Shown in pieces: positions 1 through 8,520 of a stretch of 35,424 bases of DNA. The DNA is from Mycobacterium sp. 852002-40037_SCH5390672 (GTDB lineage Bacteria; Actinomycetota; Actinomycetes; Mycobacteriales; Mycobacteriaceae): positions 1 to 35,424 of the forward strand of contig NZ_LZTA01000137.1 of assembly GCF_001665875.1 (NCBI RefSeq), given 5' to 3'. The notes under the pieces are model-generated. The model did not search any database. It had not been told where the DNA came from and saw nothing but the letters and a program-made list of their open reading frames with translations. Both the position numbers and the translations under genes were made by a program. Positions within the stretch are counted from its first letter, which is position 1. Every line of letters starts with the position of its first letter.

Positions 1-939
1 CGGCTTGCCGGTGTTCCACGCCGGGCACTGCGACTGGCAGCGCCCGCACTCGGTACAGGTGGCGAAGTCCAGCATGGCCTTCCAGCTGAAGTCCTCGATC
101 TTGCCGCGACCGAATTCGGCATCGTCGGGCGGGTTTTCGAAGTCGATCGGCTTGCCGTCGTACTCCAGCGGCAGCAACGGGCCCAGGCCGTCGGGCAGCC
201 GCTTGAAGATGACGTTGATCGGCGCCGTGAAGATGTGCAGGTGCTTGGAATGCAACACGATGATCAAGAAGGAGAGCGCCACCCCGAGGTGGCTTAACAA
301 CGCGGCTGTTTCGATCCATTCGTTGGCAGTTGATCCAAGGGGATGCATGAGCCGACCCATACCCTGCGAGAAAAACGCGCCCCACCCGTACGGAAAGTTT
401 CCGGTGTTCACCGCAGCACCGCGGAAAACCGCGTAGCTGCACACGACGAGCAAGATCATGAACAGGATCAGCCAGGCGCCGCCGGTGTGCGAGCCGTAGA
501 ACCGCGAGGCGCGGCCCTGTTCATTTGGCCGGGAGCGCAGTCGAATAATTGAGAATGTTATAACGCCAACAAGGACGCCCAAGGCGACAAAGTCTTGCAG
601 AAAGCCCAGCGCATCCCAGTGCCCGATGATCGGGATCTGGAAGTTCGGTTTAAACAGGGTTCCGTATGCCTCGAAGTAGACCGTGAAAAGTATGAAGAAT
701 CCCCACATGGTGAAGAAGTGCGCCAGGCCGGGGATGGACCACTTCAGCAGCTTGCGCTGTCCGAAGACCTCGGAAACCTCGGCCCAGACGCGTTTGCCGG
801 GTTCGTCGGTGTGCCCCGGGGCCGGCTTGCCGGACGTGATCAGCTTGAACAGCCACAGGACACGCCGTGCGGCGAGTGCGGCCACGACCACCGTCATGCC
901 CAGTCCGATGACCAATCTAATCAAGGTCTGGGTATCCAC
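1..939 (-). CDS. Membrane iron-sulfur reductase, HdrE-HdrD fusion type (Rv0338c-like), 5' part only
   Basis: The reverse strand reads open from a GTG at 939 to the window edge, giving 313 residues without a stop, so the 3' part is missing. A Shine-Dalgarno GGAGG lies 8 nt before the GTG; an ATG further up is out of frame. Residues 1-240 hold several hydrophobic helices of a NarI/HdrE-like cytochrome b domain. A ferredoxin-type cluster motif CTECGRCQSQCP follows at 295-306, where the soluble Fe-S domain begins. The M. tuberculosis homologue Rv0338c is about 880 residues and continues with HdrD-like cysteine-rich domains. The family probably passes electrons between a membrane carrier and a soluble partner, but its substrate in mycobacteria is not established. 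In Methanosarcina the separate HdrE and HdrD proteins oxidise reduced methanophenazine, which matters given the phenazine genes here. It may equally be an ordinary flanking gene. Confidence 0.88.
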   Translation of the reverse strand, partial: MDTQTLIRLVIGLGMTVVVAALAARRVLWLFKLITSGKPAPGHTDEPGKRVWAEVSEVFGQRKLLKWSIPGLAHFFTMWGFFILFTVYFEAYGTLFKPNFQIPIIGHWDALGFLQDFVALGVLVGVITFSIIRLRSRPNEQGRASRFYGSHTGGAWLILFMILLVVCSYAVFRGAAVNTGNFPYGWGAFFSQGMGRLMHPLGSTANEWIETAALLSHLGVALSFLIIVLHSKHLHIFTAPINVIFKRLPDGLGPLLPLEYDGKPIDFENPPDDAEFGRGKIEDFSWKAMLDFATCTECGRCQSQCPAWNTGKP

Positions 940-1641
940 CCGCTCGGCCTCCCATGTGTTACTTGCGAGTAACTTGTAATCGGTCCGCCCTATCGTTACA
1001 TCCCGTCCCGGGAAGACGCCACGGACGGGGTGCCGTATTGAACGGCTGGCGTTGCCTGGCCGCCGGCAGTAACGTGATTTGACGGCCCTTTTGGGTGGCG
1101 CGAATCGATTGCTCCACCTATGCGCGCACATTTTTGCGGCGGCGATGACTGATGCGGCCTAAGTCACTGCAGCGTGGTGAGGGTGCGGTAATCAGCCGAT
1201 GCCAGTAGCGAGGATCTCGAACTTAGCGCTGGAATCTGATTCCGGCGGGACACCGTTGGAGATCGGCGAGAATGGTCTTGCTATCACTGGAACCCAGGCG
1301 CGAATTGTGTTAGCCGGGTGGGTGAGAAGTGCAAGCGGTTAAGCCCGCGATCAGATGTCGGCCCGTCGTGCTTTGTTGTGCAAGGCTCATCCCCAATTTG
1401 GCCCGGCCGCGGTACCGCCCGGCGGCTGCGGGCGGTCGAAATGGACATCGACGACGATGCGCGCCAGGCAGCGATCTAATTGGATTCTCAGCCAGCGCGT
1501 CGCACAAGTGCGCTGTTTGCGGGCGCTACGTGCCATCCATTCATCGCAGACGCAGACACACCGCGTATCGGCGGGCCCGCTCGAGCACGGGTAGTGCGGT
1601 TCGTGCGGTTGTTTAGCCCAACGCCAGGGCGAGTCGTGTGC
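940..1641. other. Intergenic region without a supported gene
   Basis: About 700 bases between the start of the Fe-S reductase gene and the 3' end of the ParB-domain regulator gene. Short open frames exist on both strands but overlap each other, lack recognisable motifs and look like chance frames of GC-rich DNA. The reductase promoter must lie in the left part. I see no RNA gene or clear terminator hairpin. Confidence 0.5.
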
Positions 1642-2781
1642 TTATACCGTGCATGGATCGCCTTCGGCGACCAGGCCCATCTCGGCGTCGTCACGGCCTT
1701 CGGCAAGCATTGCGCGCCGATTCTCAAGGTTTTCGGCCAGCCGCGCCCAGTTCATCGAGCACCTGGTTGCTAATTCGACGAGATGGTCAACGCAATGGTC
1801 GGGGGCGGCCTCTGCAACTTTCATGCTGTCAAAGGCACCGACGACGTGCTGGTGAAACCACCGCAGAAGCTGGCGGCCCGCGACCGTCATTCGTAGCGCC
1901 GGGTCTTTGGACAGCGTCTGTAACAGCGGCGTCACGTCAGCTGCTTCTACCATTGGCGGCCAGCGCTTTTTAGCTGCTGCGGCAGCGGGCAGTCGCTTAT
2001 CGCTCTGAGTCGGCAGCGGGCCTTCTCCTCGCGCCAGTCTCGCTCGTACGTCGCGGACCGTCCCTGGCGACAAACCTGCCGCGGCAGCGATTTGGCGCAG
2101 CGATGCGCCTGGGTTTTCTTCTATTAGTTGAGCAGCCATTTGTCGCCCAGCCGCGGTGTTTAGCGGCCGCACGCGACCGTCCTTGCCCAGCCTTTCGTGC
2201 AACTGCGCATCCTCTCCAGTTGCACCACGGATAGCAGCAACGGTCTTGCCTGAAAGCCCAGCGACCGAAGCGATGGCACGGTCCGACAGCTGCGGATGGG
2301 TCGCCAGAATTTTCGCTGCCGCTGCACGGCGGTCAGCAAGCTGCAGCGGCAGGCCGTGGGTAACATTCGCGCCGACCGATAAAATGAACGCGAGGTCGGC
2401 CGGACCGTCGAACATATACGCCTGAAGTTCTCTCAGGCCCATCTGCACGGCTGCGGCGACCCGATGGAAGCCATCGATCAACTGCATGCTTTCTCGATGG
2501 ACAACGATTGGCGGCAGCGGCCCGGGTGCCTCTGTAAGTCGGCACACGTGGGCTGAGTCGATGCCACTTAATCTGGGCGAGCCTGTGGTGCGTAGATCGC
2601 TGATACGGACCACAGCCAATGCAAACCGGTTAGTTGGTTGCGATTGGAATGTATGGAGCTCTGAAGTGTCAGGAACTGACGCCAGATCGCCCATAAGTTT
2701 GCGCAAGTGCGTGACGCCGTCCCCGGCAGGCGTTGAAAAATGCGGCGCTTCAGCCTCGTCGACGAGTTCTAGGGCATGCAT
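1642..2781 (-). CDS. ParB/StrR-like DNA-binding regulator
   Basis: 379 residues. Residues about 55-125 form a ParB N-terminal-like domain with the signature LIDGFHR (101-107) and the following helix. Two helix-turn-helix-like segments follow, at about 165-187 and 225-250 (the second with GLSPGTVRD). The rest is helical without known motifs. This layout matches StrR-type activators of antibiotic clusters such as streptomycin StrR, rather than chromosome-partitioning ParB, and no parA or parS-like repeat is visible. The start ATG is preceded by a strong ribosome site (GAGGGGGAAACC). A perfect 8-bp inverted repeat lies about 40 nt upstream and could be an autoregulatory operator. It sits at the left edge of the cluster and points away from it, so cluster-specific regulation is inferred from position and family only. 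Confidence 0.75.
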   Translation of the reverse strand: MHALELVDEAEAPHFSTPAGDGVTHLRKLMGDLASVPDTSELHTFQSQPTNRFALAVVRISDLRTTGSPRLSGIDSAHVCRLTEAPGPLPPIVVHRESMQLIDGFHRVAAAVQMGLRELQAYMFDGPADLAFILSVGANVTHGLPLQLADRRAAAAKILATHPQLSDRAIASVAGLSGKTVAAIRGATGEDAQLHERLGKDGRVRPLNTAAGRQMAAQLIEENPGASLRQIAAAAGLSPGTVRDVRARLARGEGPLPTQSDKRLPAAAAAKKRWPPMVEAADVTPLLQTLSKDPALRMTVAGRQLLRWFHQHVVGAFDSMKVAEAAPDHCVDHLVELATRCSMNWARLAENLENRRAMLAEGRDDAEMGLVAEGDPCTV

Positions 2782-2820
2782 GGTTTCCCCCTCGGTTGCT
2801 GTATCGGAAAAGACGTAGAA

Positions 2821-2838
2821 CCCGCGATTGATCGCGGG
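2821..2838. promoter_or_regulatory. Inverted repeat upstream of the ParB/StrR-like gene
   Basis: CCCGCGAT-TG-ATCGCGGG: perfect 8-bp arms with a 2-base spacer, 40-57 nt upstream of the regulator start codon on the minus strand. StrR-family proteins bind inverted repeats, so an autoregulatory operator is possible. With a 2-nt loop it would be a poor RNA hairpin, and no T-run follows on either strand, so a terminator is unlikely. Confidence 0.4.
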
Positions 2839-3957
2839 CCTATCTCCACAGCCGTGCGGGAAACGTCATCGCTACGGGTGCATAGACTTGCTCACTAGTT
2901 ACGAAAACATAGGGCATCTGGGCGTGGGCAGCAACCTATAGTTAGGGCCGACAAACGGTCAGATCACGTTGGATGTACGCGGCAGCGACGCCTGACCTGC
3001 TGTTGCATCGCGAACAGTTCGGTTTTGTCATGCGCCTAGTCATTCGTTACGTGTTGCCCCGGTGATTGCACATGGGCCGGTGGAAGGGTTCGGCATCCAC
3101 CGGGAGGTCGTCGGTCCCTTCCAGCACACACCAGTGGTGAGGCGCCCATGACGCTGCCACTGTCCGGGGAGCCGTGAGCCAGCGAGGCGCTCCGTAGGCG
3201 TTCGCTGGGCACTGTTTTTCGCTCGCACGCAGGGGGCCGAGCGGAGGTTTTGGCCTGATATCGGCCCCGTCAAGGCTTCCGTTTTCGCCGGGATAGGCCA
3301 CGAAATGGCGGTGAGTGGACCATGTACCCCTTGCCAAACAGCGCCGTGGCAATCCGAGCCGGCTTCACGAGAGGACCCACTTGGCTGGCCCGGCGACGCC
3401 GCTGTCACGGCCGACAGTTCCTGGGAAGGATTGACCGCACATCACCAGGCCGCTACACGAGCGGAGGGCCCGGATTACTGTTGCGCGCGTTCCGTTGGCC
3501 ATTTTGCGCCAGCTCCTTGTTGGTCCCACAGTCCAGTTTCGCCACCCCGGGATTCGGCTAGCAGCATTGGTACGACCAACAGCTTGATCAAATACTCGCC
3601 TTGACAATCCGGCCCCGCCCATGGGTTCCCCTTGGAATTGTAACCACTTGAAGACTTCTGCTCAGTCAACGCCTTGCCTTGACATCGGCTCTTAAGCACC
3701 GGAGCATCGACGACGTCGAACGAGGTCAGCACTAACGGCAGTTTGTCCGCCTGGCGTGCAGATAATTAGCGCTTGGCATACGCATTATTCCCAACACGTG
3801 TCGATCACGCGGTTAGATAGGAAATATTTCCTCGTTCTTCCAATAGCAATACGATTATTGGCATTTCATACTGAGTTAGATGCCACTCATTATCCGATAC
3901 TCATCTCACTGGACTGCTTGCGCTGACGCAGATCATACGAAACGTGAAGCCGTATGA
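2839..3957. other. Long intergenic leader, AT-rich at its right end
   Basis: About 1.1 kb with no gene I can support. Minus-strand frames between about 3040 and 3730 are short, shift into one another and have no motif I recognise; a decayed gene is possible but unproven. From about 3770 to 3960 the sequence is clearly more AT-rich than its surroundings, contains a 14-bp palindrome, and probably carries the promoter of the reductase gene that follows. Confidence 0.45.
3819..3832. promoter_or_regulatory. 14-bp perfect palindrome, candidate operator
   Basis: AGGAAATATTTCCT is a perfect palindrome inside the AT-rich leader, about 140 bases before the reductase start at 3970. Its symmetry and position fit a dimeric repressor or activator site. 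I did not notice a second copy elsewhere in the window, which weakens the case for a cluster-wide operator. Confidence 0.35.
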
Positions 3958-3969
3958 ATGGAGGAGAAT

Positions 3970-5160
3970 ATGACACCGCAATACTCGGATGTCCTCGTCG
4001 TGGGTGGCGGCCCGGCCGGGGCCACCGCTGCCTGGCGCGCGGCAGCGTTGGGCGCAAGCGTATGTTGTTTAGATAAGGCGCAATTCCCTAGGGACAAACC
4101 GTGTGGTGACGGTCTAACACCTCACGCCATTCAGCTGATCTCCACGATGGGACTTGAAGACGATCTCAAGAAATTCCACCGCGTAGACCGGATAAAGATC
4201 GTGACCAAGGCTGCCTGGGATGTTCGGTGGCCTGAGCGCGTTGAGAAGCCAAATTATGGATACGTTGCGCGCCGCCTTGATCTCGACGAGATGCTACTGC
4301 AGTGCGCTGCATCAACAGGGGTGCGGGTCGAACAGAATACGGAATTTGTGTCGCCCATCACCGAGGGAAACCAGGTCGTGGGCGTGATCGCACGGCATGG
4401 CGACAAAGAGCAAGAGTATCGCGCCAAGGTTGTCATCGGCGCCGATGGCGCCCATTCTCGGGTAAAACGATCATTGGGGATTGCATCAGATTCGGGTCTC
4501 GTCGTAATAGCGATTCGTGCTGAAATGTCGACTGAGGCAAAAGAGAGCACCACTCTCGAAGCCCATTTGCTCGAGTATTACGGCGACCATATTCCCGGAT
4601 ACGGTTGGGTGTTCCCCATGGGCGGGGGCCGGGTCAATATCGGTGTCGGCTACCTTACAAATTATCGGGGATCGCGCGGGATTAACGCACGTGAGCTCTT
4701 TGACAAGTTCAAGTGCCAACTTCCGGCGGACTGGAAGTTACCGGACACCGAACAGCTTTTGCGTTCGAAGGCATTGCAGGCATGGCGGCTGCCGATGGCC
4801 TTTACGACGCGTCCCCCATGGCGCCCGGGTCTGCTGCTTGCCGGCGACGCGGCGGGGGTAGCGAAACCTGCGAGTGGGGCGGGGATTTCGCGATCCATTG
4901 CCTCAGGAATGCTTGCTGCTGAAGTTGCGGTGGATGCGCTCGACACGACGGGGCCTACGGACCTGTCCAGATATGACAAGGTGCTCCGGCAGCGCTGGGG
5001 CCGTTCGTATGGATTCTTCCGTGAGGTCCTTCGACTCGGTGGTAATCCGCGCATGATCGGTTTGGGACTGCGAACATGTGACAACGCGTTTATGCGCCAG
5101 GTCCTGCTCCGAGGCTGTTATGGCCGTGCGGGCGCGACTATGGACTACCGCGACGTTTGA
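3970..5160 (+). CDS. Geranylgeranyl reductase family FAD oxidoreductase
   Basis: 396 residues from ATG 3970. An ATG at 3958 is in frame, but the strong ribosome site GGAGGAG covers it and is correctly spaced only for 3970. The N-terminus has the FAD-binding VVGGGPAGA motif (residues 10-18), then the family signature KPCGDG around Cys45. The substrate-pocket motif YGWVFP followed by a GxG (about residues 214-230) is typical of geranylgeranyl reductases. A second FAD segment, LLAGDAAG, lies near residue 280. These enzymes saturate double bonds of polyprenyl chains. The nearest downstream gene on the same strand encodes a 7Fe ferredoxin; archaeal geranylgeranyl reductase from Methanosarcina acetivorans uses a ferredoxin as reductant, so the two may be partners. 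It is clearly different from the MenJ-like reductase at 26168, so two distinct saturases occur in the cluster. Its substrate here is inferred. Confidence 0.85.
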   Translation: MTPQYSDVLVVGGGPAGATAAWRAAALGASVCCLDKAQFPRDKPCGDGLTPHAIQLISTMGLEDDLKKFHRVDRIKIVTKAAWDVRWPERVEKPNYGYVARRLDLDEMLLQCAASTGVRVEQNTEFVSPITEGNQVVGVIARHGDKEQEYRAKVVIGADGAHSRVKRSLGIASDSGLVVIAIRAEMSTEAKESTTLEAHLLEYYGDHIPGYGWVFPMGGGRVNIGVGYLTNYRGSRGINARELFDKFKCQLPADWKLPDTEQLLRSKALQAWRLPMAFTTRPPWRPGLLLAGDAAGVAKPASGAGISRSIASGMLAAEVAVDALDTTGPTDLSRYDKVLRQRWGRSYGFFREVLRLGGNPRMIGLGLRTCDNAFMRQVLLRGCYGRAGATMDYRDV

Positions 5161-6074
5161 CCTGCTTTTTTCCTCGTCCACCGCGGGCCTAACTGCTGGG
5201 CGTCCTTGAAATATGTGGGTTGCTGCCTGTGCGGCACACTCATTCGAGCCGGTTGGGCTTAGAACCGCGGTAGTGATAGAGCCACACCGTTCAGTGGTGG
5301 CGTCACGCAGAGGTGCAAGATAAACGGCGCGTGCGTCATGGTGATTTTGCACGAGAGCTCCAGCCTCCCTGAAATTGAGCGAACGCGGTCTTTAGGAACC
5401 TGAACCACTTTGGTGCAGTAGACGGCAGTAGACGGGTGCACCGGTCACCGGATGATTGTTGGCGTGGACGGATAGGCGCGGTCGCCTCGAAGCAGTCAAT
5501 TTAGGCGTTCGCGTGCTAGTGCTGCGATCGAAGGGGCTTCTACAGCGGCATGTCGATTGGATAAATTGACCGCGTAATCGACTCAGACGTCCATGTGCCA
5601 CCCACCGGTACCGGATAGCGGGCGTGAAATTTTTGCAGTGACGACGGACCCTCGGCCCTTATTCCGGGACGGACTTTTGGCGAGCGGTTTGTGAGGCGCT
5701 GGGATGCGATAGGCGGCGCGGGTAAGACGCTTCGGCGATGGGAGACAAGACGTTTGGCGGCTCGCCGCTGGGCTTGGGCTGCGGGGCAGTCTCTTTCGTC
5801 CCTTGACGGCGGTAGTTTCCCATGCGCCTACTTAGCTAATCCCGGGGGGACGACTACGGGGCCACGTTGCGCACCCTTTACATGTTCGCTCAAAACACCG
5901 ATTCTGGCTGGACGTAGGAATCTGGCCGACTGAAATGATGGGCCGGTCGCGACACTGGATCGACCTAACTCCAAGACAGGCGTCACCACCTAACGGATCA
6001 ATCTGGCGATCAACCACTATGCAGCCCGTGCCCGCCCGGCTCACTGCATACCGCACGAGAAAGGGACTCGACCA
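5161..6074. other. Intergenic region without a supported gene
   Basis: About 900 bases between the reductase and the ferredoxin. A short T-run follows the reductase stop, but I see no convincing stem before it. Open frames here are short and motif-free. The ferredoxin promoter is probably in the right part, close to 6000. Confidence 0.45.
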
Positions 6075-6401
6075 ATGGCTTATGTCATCACAGAGCCCTG
6101 CATTGACATCATGGACAAGGCTTGCATTGACGAGTGCCCTGTCGACTGCATTTACGTGGGGGAGCGGATGTTATACATCCATCCCGATGAATGTGTGGAT
6201 TGCGCCGCGTGCGAACCTGCGTGTCCGGTTGACGCGATCTATGACGAGGAGAATGTGCCGGACGAGTGGGTCGACTACATGAACGCCAATAGAGATTTCT
6301 TCGCAGCAATCGGTTCGCCATTGGGCGCAAAAGGCGTTGCACCACAACCTGATCCATCATTCATAGCGCTGCAGCCACAGGCACACACAACCGGTCTATG
6401 A
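6075..6401 (+). CDS. 7Fe ferredoxin (FdxC/FdxA-like)
   Basis: 108 residues, starting MAYVITEPC after a GAAAGGGAC ribosome site. Cysteines at 9, 17, 21, 25, 40, 43, 46 and 50 give the pattern of mycobacterial ferredoxins with one [3Fe-4S] and one [4Fe-4S] cluster, including CPVDCIY and CVDCAACEPACPV. The C-terminal half, with an NRDFFAAIGSPLG segment, matches the FdxC (Rv1177) subgroup as I remember it. It is a soluble cytoplasmic electron donor. Likely clients in this window are the geranylgeranyl reductase just upstream, the P450 at 32024, or a FAD oxidoreductase. No ferredoxin reductase gene is visible, so one from elsewhere would be needed. The gene stands alone, with wide gaps on both sides. 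Confidence 0.92.
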   Translation: MAYVITEPCIDIMDKACIDECPVDCIYVGERMLYIHPDECVDCAACEPACPVDAIYDEENVPDEWVDYMNANRDFFAAIGSPLGAKGVAPQPDPSFIALQPQAHTTGL

Positions 6402-7088
6402 CGACGTAACGACGGGGCAGAAGTCCACTGCTAGCGACATCGAGGCACTGGTCGCAGATGTGCGAACTCTGGAATTCGATGCGACTGCTATCCATGTCCG
6501 GCGGTCGACGAAAAGCACCTCAGTTGTCCCGTTACCAGCCGGTCTGTTGCGCCGCAGGAGGATTCGGGTTGCGATGCCGCACCGGCGCTCAGTAGCGACG
6601 CATGCGATCAAGAGGCCATTACCCAGCAGCTGTTCGATCGTCTTGTTCGTAGCGGCCTTTGGCACACAACAACTTCGGGTATCTGATGATTTGTACTGCG
6701 TAGCACAAAGGCCAACAGGTAATACCCCGCTCGCGACTGCCGTCTAACCCTGTCACCGACAGCGCACATGCACTGCTTCGGCTGGGCGCGAAATCCCATT
6801 TGTCTAACTGCGGAAGTCGGCGGCTGCACAAGGATGGTGCCCTGGTCTACTCCGCTGACACTTCGCGCCATCAGATCCTACAGTTGAGTCGCTCACGGCC
6901 AGTTCGGCGCTTGATCAAAGTTCAGGTCTGCTGGTGACGGTTGGGGGGTGCCGCAAGGTGAGGTCGGTCGCCTTGGAGGCGGTCTGCAGGCACATCCACA
7001 TTGGATTTCCGGGCACCCTAATTTCAAAACAGGTCTGGGTTGCGCCTACTGGGCCCCAGGGGGCGAATTCCCTGTGTGGAAGTCGATT
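6402..7088. other. Intergenic region without a supported gene
   Basis: Nearly 700 bases between the ferredoxin and the convergent prenyl synthase gene. An 89-codon minus-strand frame (6396-6665) overlaps the ferredoxin stop but has no recognisable motif. I see no clear terminator or RNA gene. Confidence 0.45.
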
Positions 7089-8099
7089 TTACTGACGCCG
7101 ATGGGCGGTGAAGTCGACGAGCGACAGCAGGGCCTCGCGCCCGGGACTGTGTCGGAATTCTGCTAACTCACCACGTGCGGCGTCGGCGTAGTGATCGACC
7201 ATTTTTCTCGCTTGTGCCATTCCTGGCGAGCTACGGAGCAACCAGAGTGCCTCGGCCAGGTCGTCATCGTTACTGACAGGCCCGGTAAGTAGCTCGCGCA
7301 AGCGGTCTGCCTGCGGCCCGGACTCGCGTAGCGCGAGAAGGACTGGCAGGGTGCGCACGCCCTCCCGTAGGTCCGTGCCGGGAACTTTGCCGGCTTCGTC
7401 GAGTGCGCCGTGGATGTCGATGATGTCATCGGAGATCTGGAAGGCCGCTCCGATGCAGCTGCCTACTCGACCGAGACGCTCGGTCTGAAGAGCATCAGCT
7501 CCTGAGAAAGTGGCGCCGAAACGGCCTGCGGTGGCGATCAAGCTTGAGGTTTTTTCTTCTATTACCCGGAGGTAATGCTCGACGGGATCCGTCCCCGGAG
7601 CTGGCCCGCGAGTCTCACGCATCTGCCCTGTGATCAGTTGAGCGGAAGTCTTTGCGACGATGCGAACTGCGTCCAGTCCGAGCTGCCAGCCAAGTTCTGA
7701 TGCTGCGGCAAAAAGGTAGTCGCCAGCCAGGATGGCCTGGCAGTTGCCCCAGCGGACGTTCGCCGTTGGCTGGCCACGTCGGATTTGGGCCTCGTCCATA
7801 ACATCGTCGTGGTAAAGCGTTGCTAGATGCACCAATTCGCTTACCGCGCCCGCCACAATGACTTCCCATGCGTCGGGACGCGGTCCCATTTGCGCCGACA
7901 GGACGGTGAACAATGGCCTGAAGCGCTTACCGCCCGCCTCGAACAGGTGAACAACGGCATCACGGATGATGGTGTCGCCGTTGCCGAGTTCGCGGCGGAT
8001 GAGTTCGTCGATACGCGTGAGACCATCGGCGACATTGGCGGCTAACTCCGGATCGGCGATGTCAAGGCCTCTGACGAGAGTTGTAGTTGACGTGAGCAT
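7089..8099 (-). CDS. Trans-polyprenyl diphosphate synthase (GrcC1-like)
   Basis: 336 residues from ATG 8099. The open frame continues 33 codons upstream, but those residues resemble nothing in the family, and 336 is almost exactly the length of GrcC1 (Rv0562). The enzyme condenses isopentenyl diphosphate with an allylic diphosphate. The first aspartate motif DDVMD is at 98-102, the second DDIID at 224-228, and GGKRFRP at 56-62 binds diphosphate. Residues four and five before the first motif are Thr and Ala rather than Phe or Tyr, which in this family permits chains longer than C15-C20. In M. tuberculosis the grcC1 gene neighbours menJ, and a MenJ-like gene also occurs in this window at 26168. 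The role inferred is supply of the isoprenoid tail for the two UbiA enzymes. It is divergent from the UbiA gene at 8521. Confidence 0.92.
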   Translation of the reverse strand: MLTSTTTLVRGLDIADPELAANVADGLTRIDELIRRELGNGDTIIRDAVVHLFEAGGKRFRPLFTVLSAQMGPRPDAWEVIVAGAVSELVHLATLYHDDVMDEAQIRRGQPTANVRWGNCQAILAGDYLFAAASELGWQLGLDAVRIVAKTSAQLITGQMRETRGPAPGTDPVEHYLRVIEEKTSSLIATAGRFGATFSGADALQTERLGRVGSCIGAAFQISDDIIDIHGALDEAGKVPGTDLREGVRTLPVLLALRESGPQADRLRELLTGPVSNDDDLAEALWLLRSSPGMAQARKMVDHYADAARGELAEFRHSPGREALLSLVDFTAHRRQ

Positions 8100-8520
8100 G
8101 GCCAAAAGATATAGCTCTTGGGGTGCAAGGGAAATCCGTTGTGCAAGTGCGCCTCCCCGTTGATTGGTGAGGCGTGGCGAGATATTGGCGTTGAGCACCG
8201 GCTACTCGTGCGTGACCCACGTTTCCGCTGTTCGATTGTGATGCGTTGCTTGCCTTCATCAATCGGCGGGTAGCTTGCATCCAAAACCAGGCACAGGAAC
8301 TAACGCTCAGCACAACGCCACGTGCCCTTGAATAGCAAGATCTGTGGTCATCGTCCGAGCTGACCGGAGGCGTGCGGTAATCGCAGGAGAAGCGGAAGTG
8401 GGAATTAGCGGTTTCCGGTGAACGCTTTGCCCATCAGAGCATTTGGGATACTACGCTGGCGGCCCGAGCGCAGTGAATCCAGCACATGGAGGATGCGATG
8501 GAAGCGCAGGGATATCGGTC
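8100..8520. promoter_or_regulatory. Divergent promoter region between prenyl synthase and UbiA genes
   Basis: About 420 bases separate the two divergent starts and should hold both promoters. On the minus strand a TATATC-like stretch sits just upstream of ATG 8099 without a good Shine-Dalgarno, which could mean a short or absent leader. On the plus strand an AGGGA precedes ATG 8521 by 8 nt. No palindrome stands out. Confidence 0.4.

Noticed and set aside
1642..2781. Plasmid or chromosome partition ParB
   Set aside because: No parA neighbour, no parS-like repeats and no replication genes; the layout fits StrR-type regulators better.
3040..3732. Possible transposase or integrase remnant on the minus strand
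   Set aside because: Several overlapping short frames could be joined by frameshifts, but no catalytic motif, terminal inverted repeats or target duplication could be seen.
6396..6665. 89-residue minus-strand gene after the ferredoxin
   Set aside because: Overlaps the ferredoxin end, has no recognisable domain and no convincing ribosome site.
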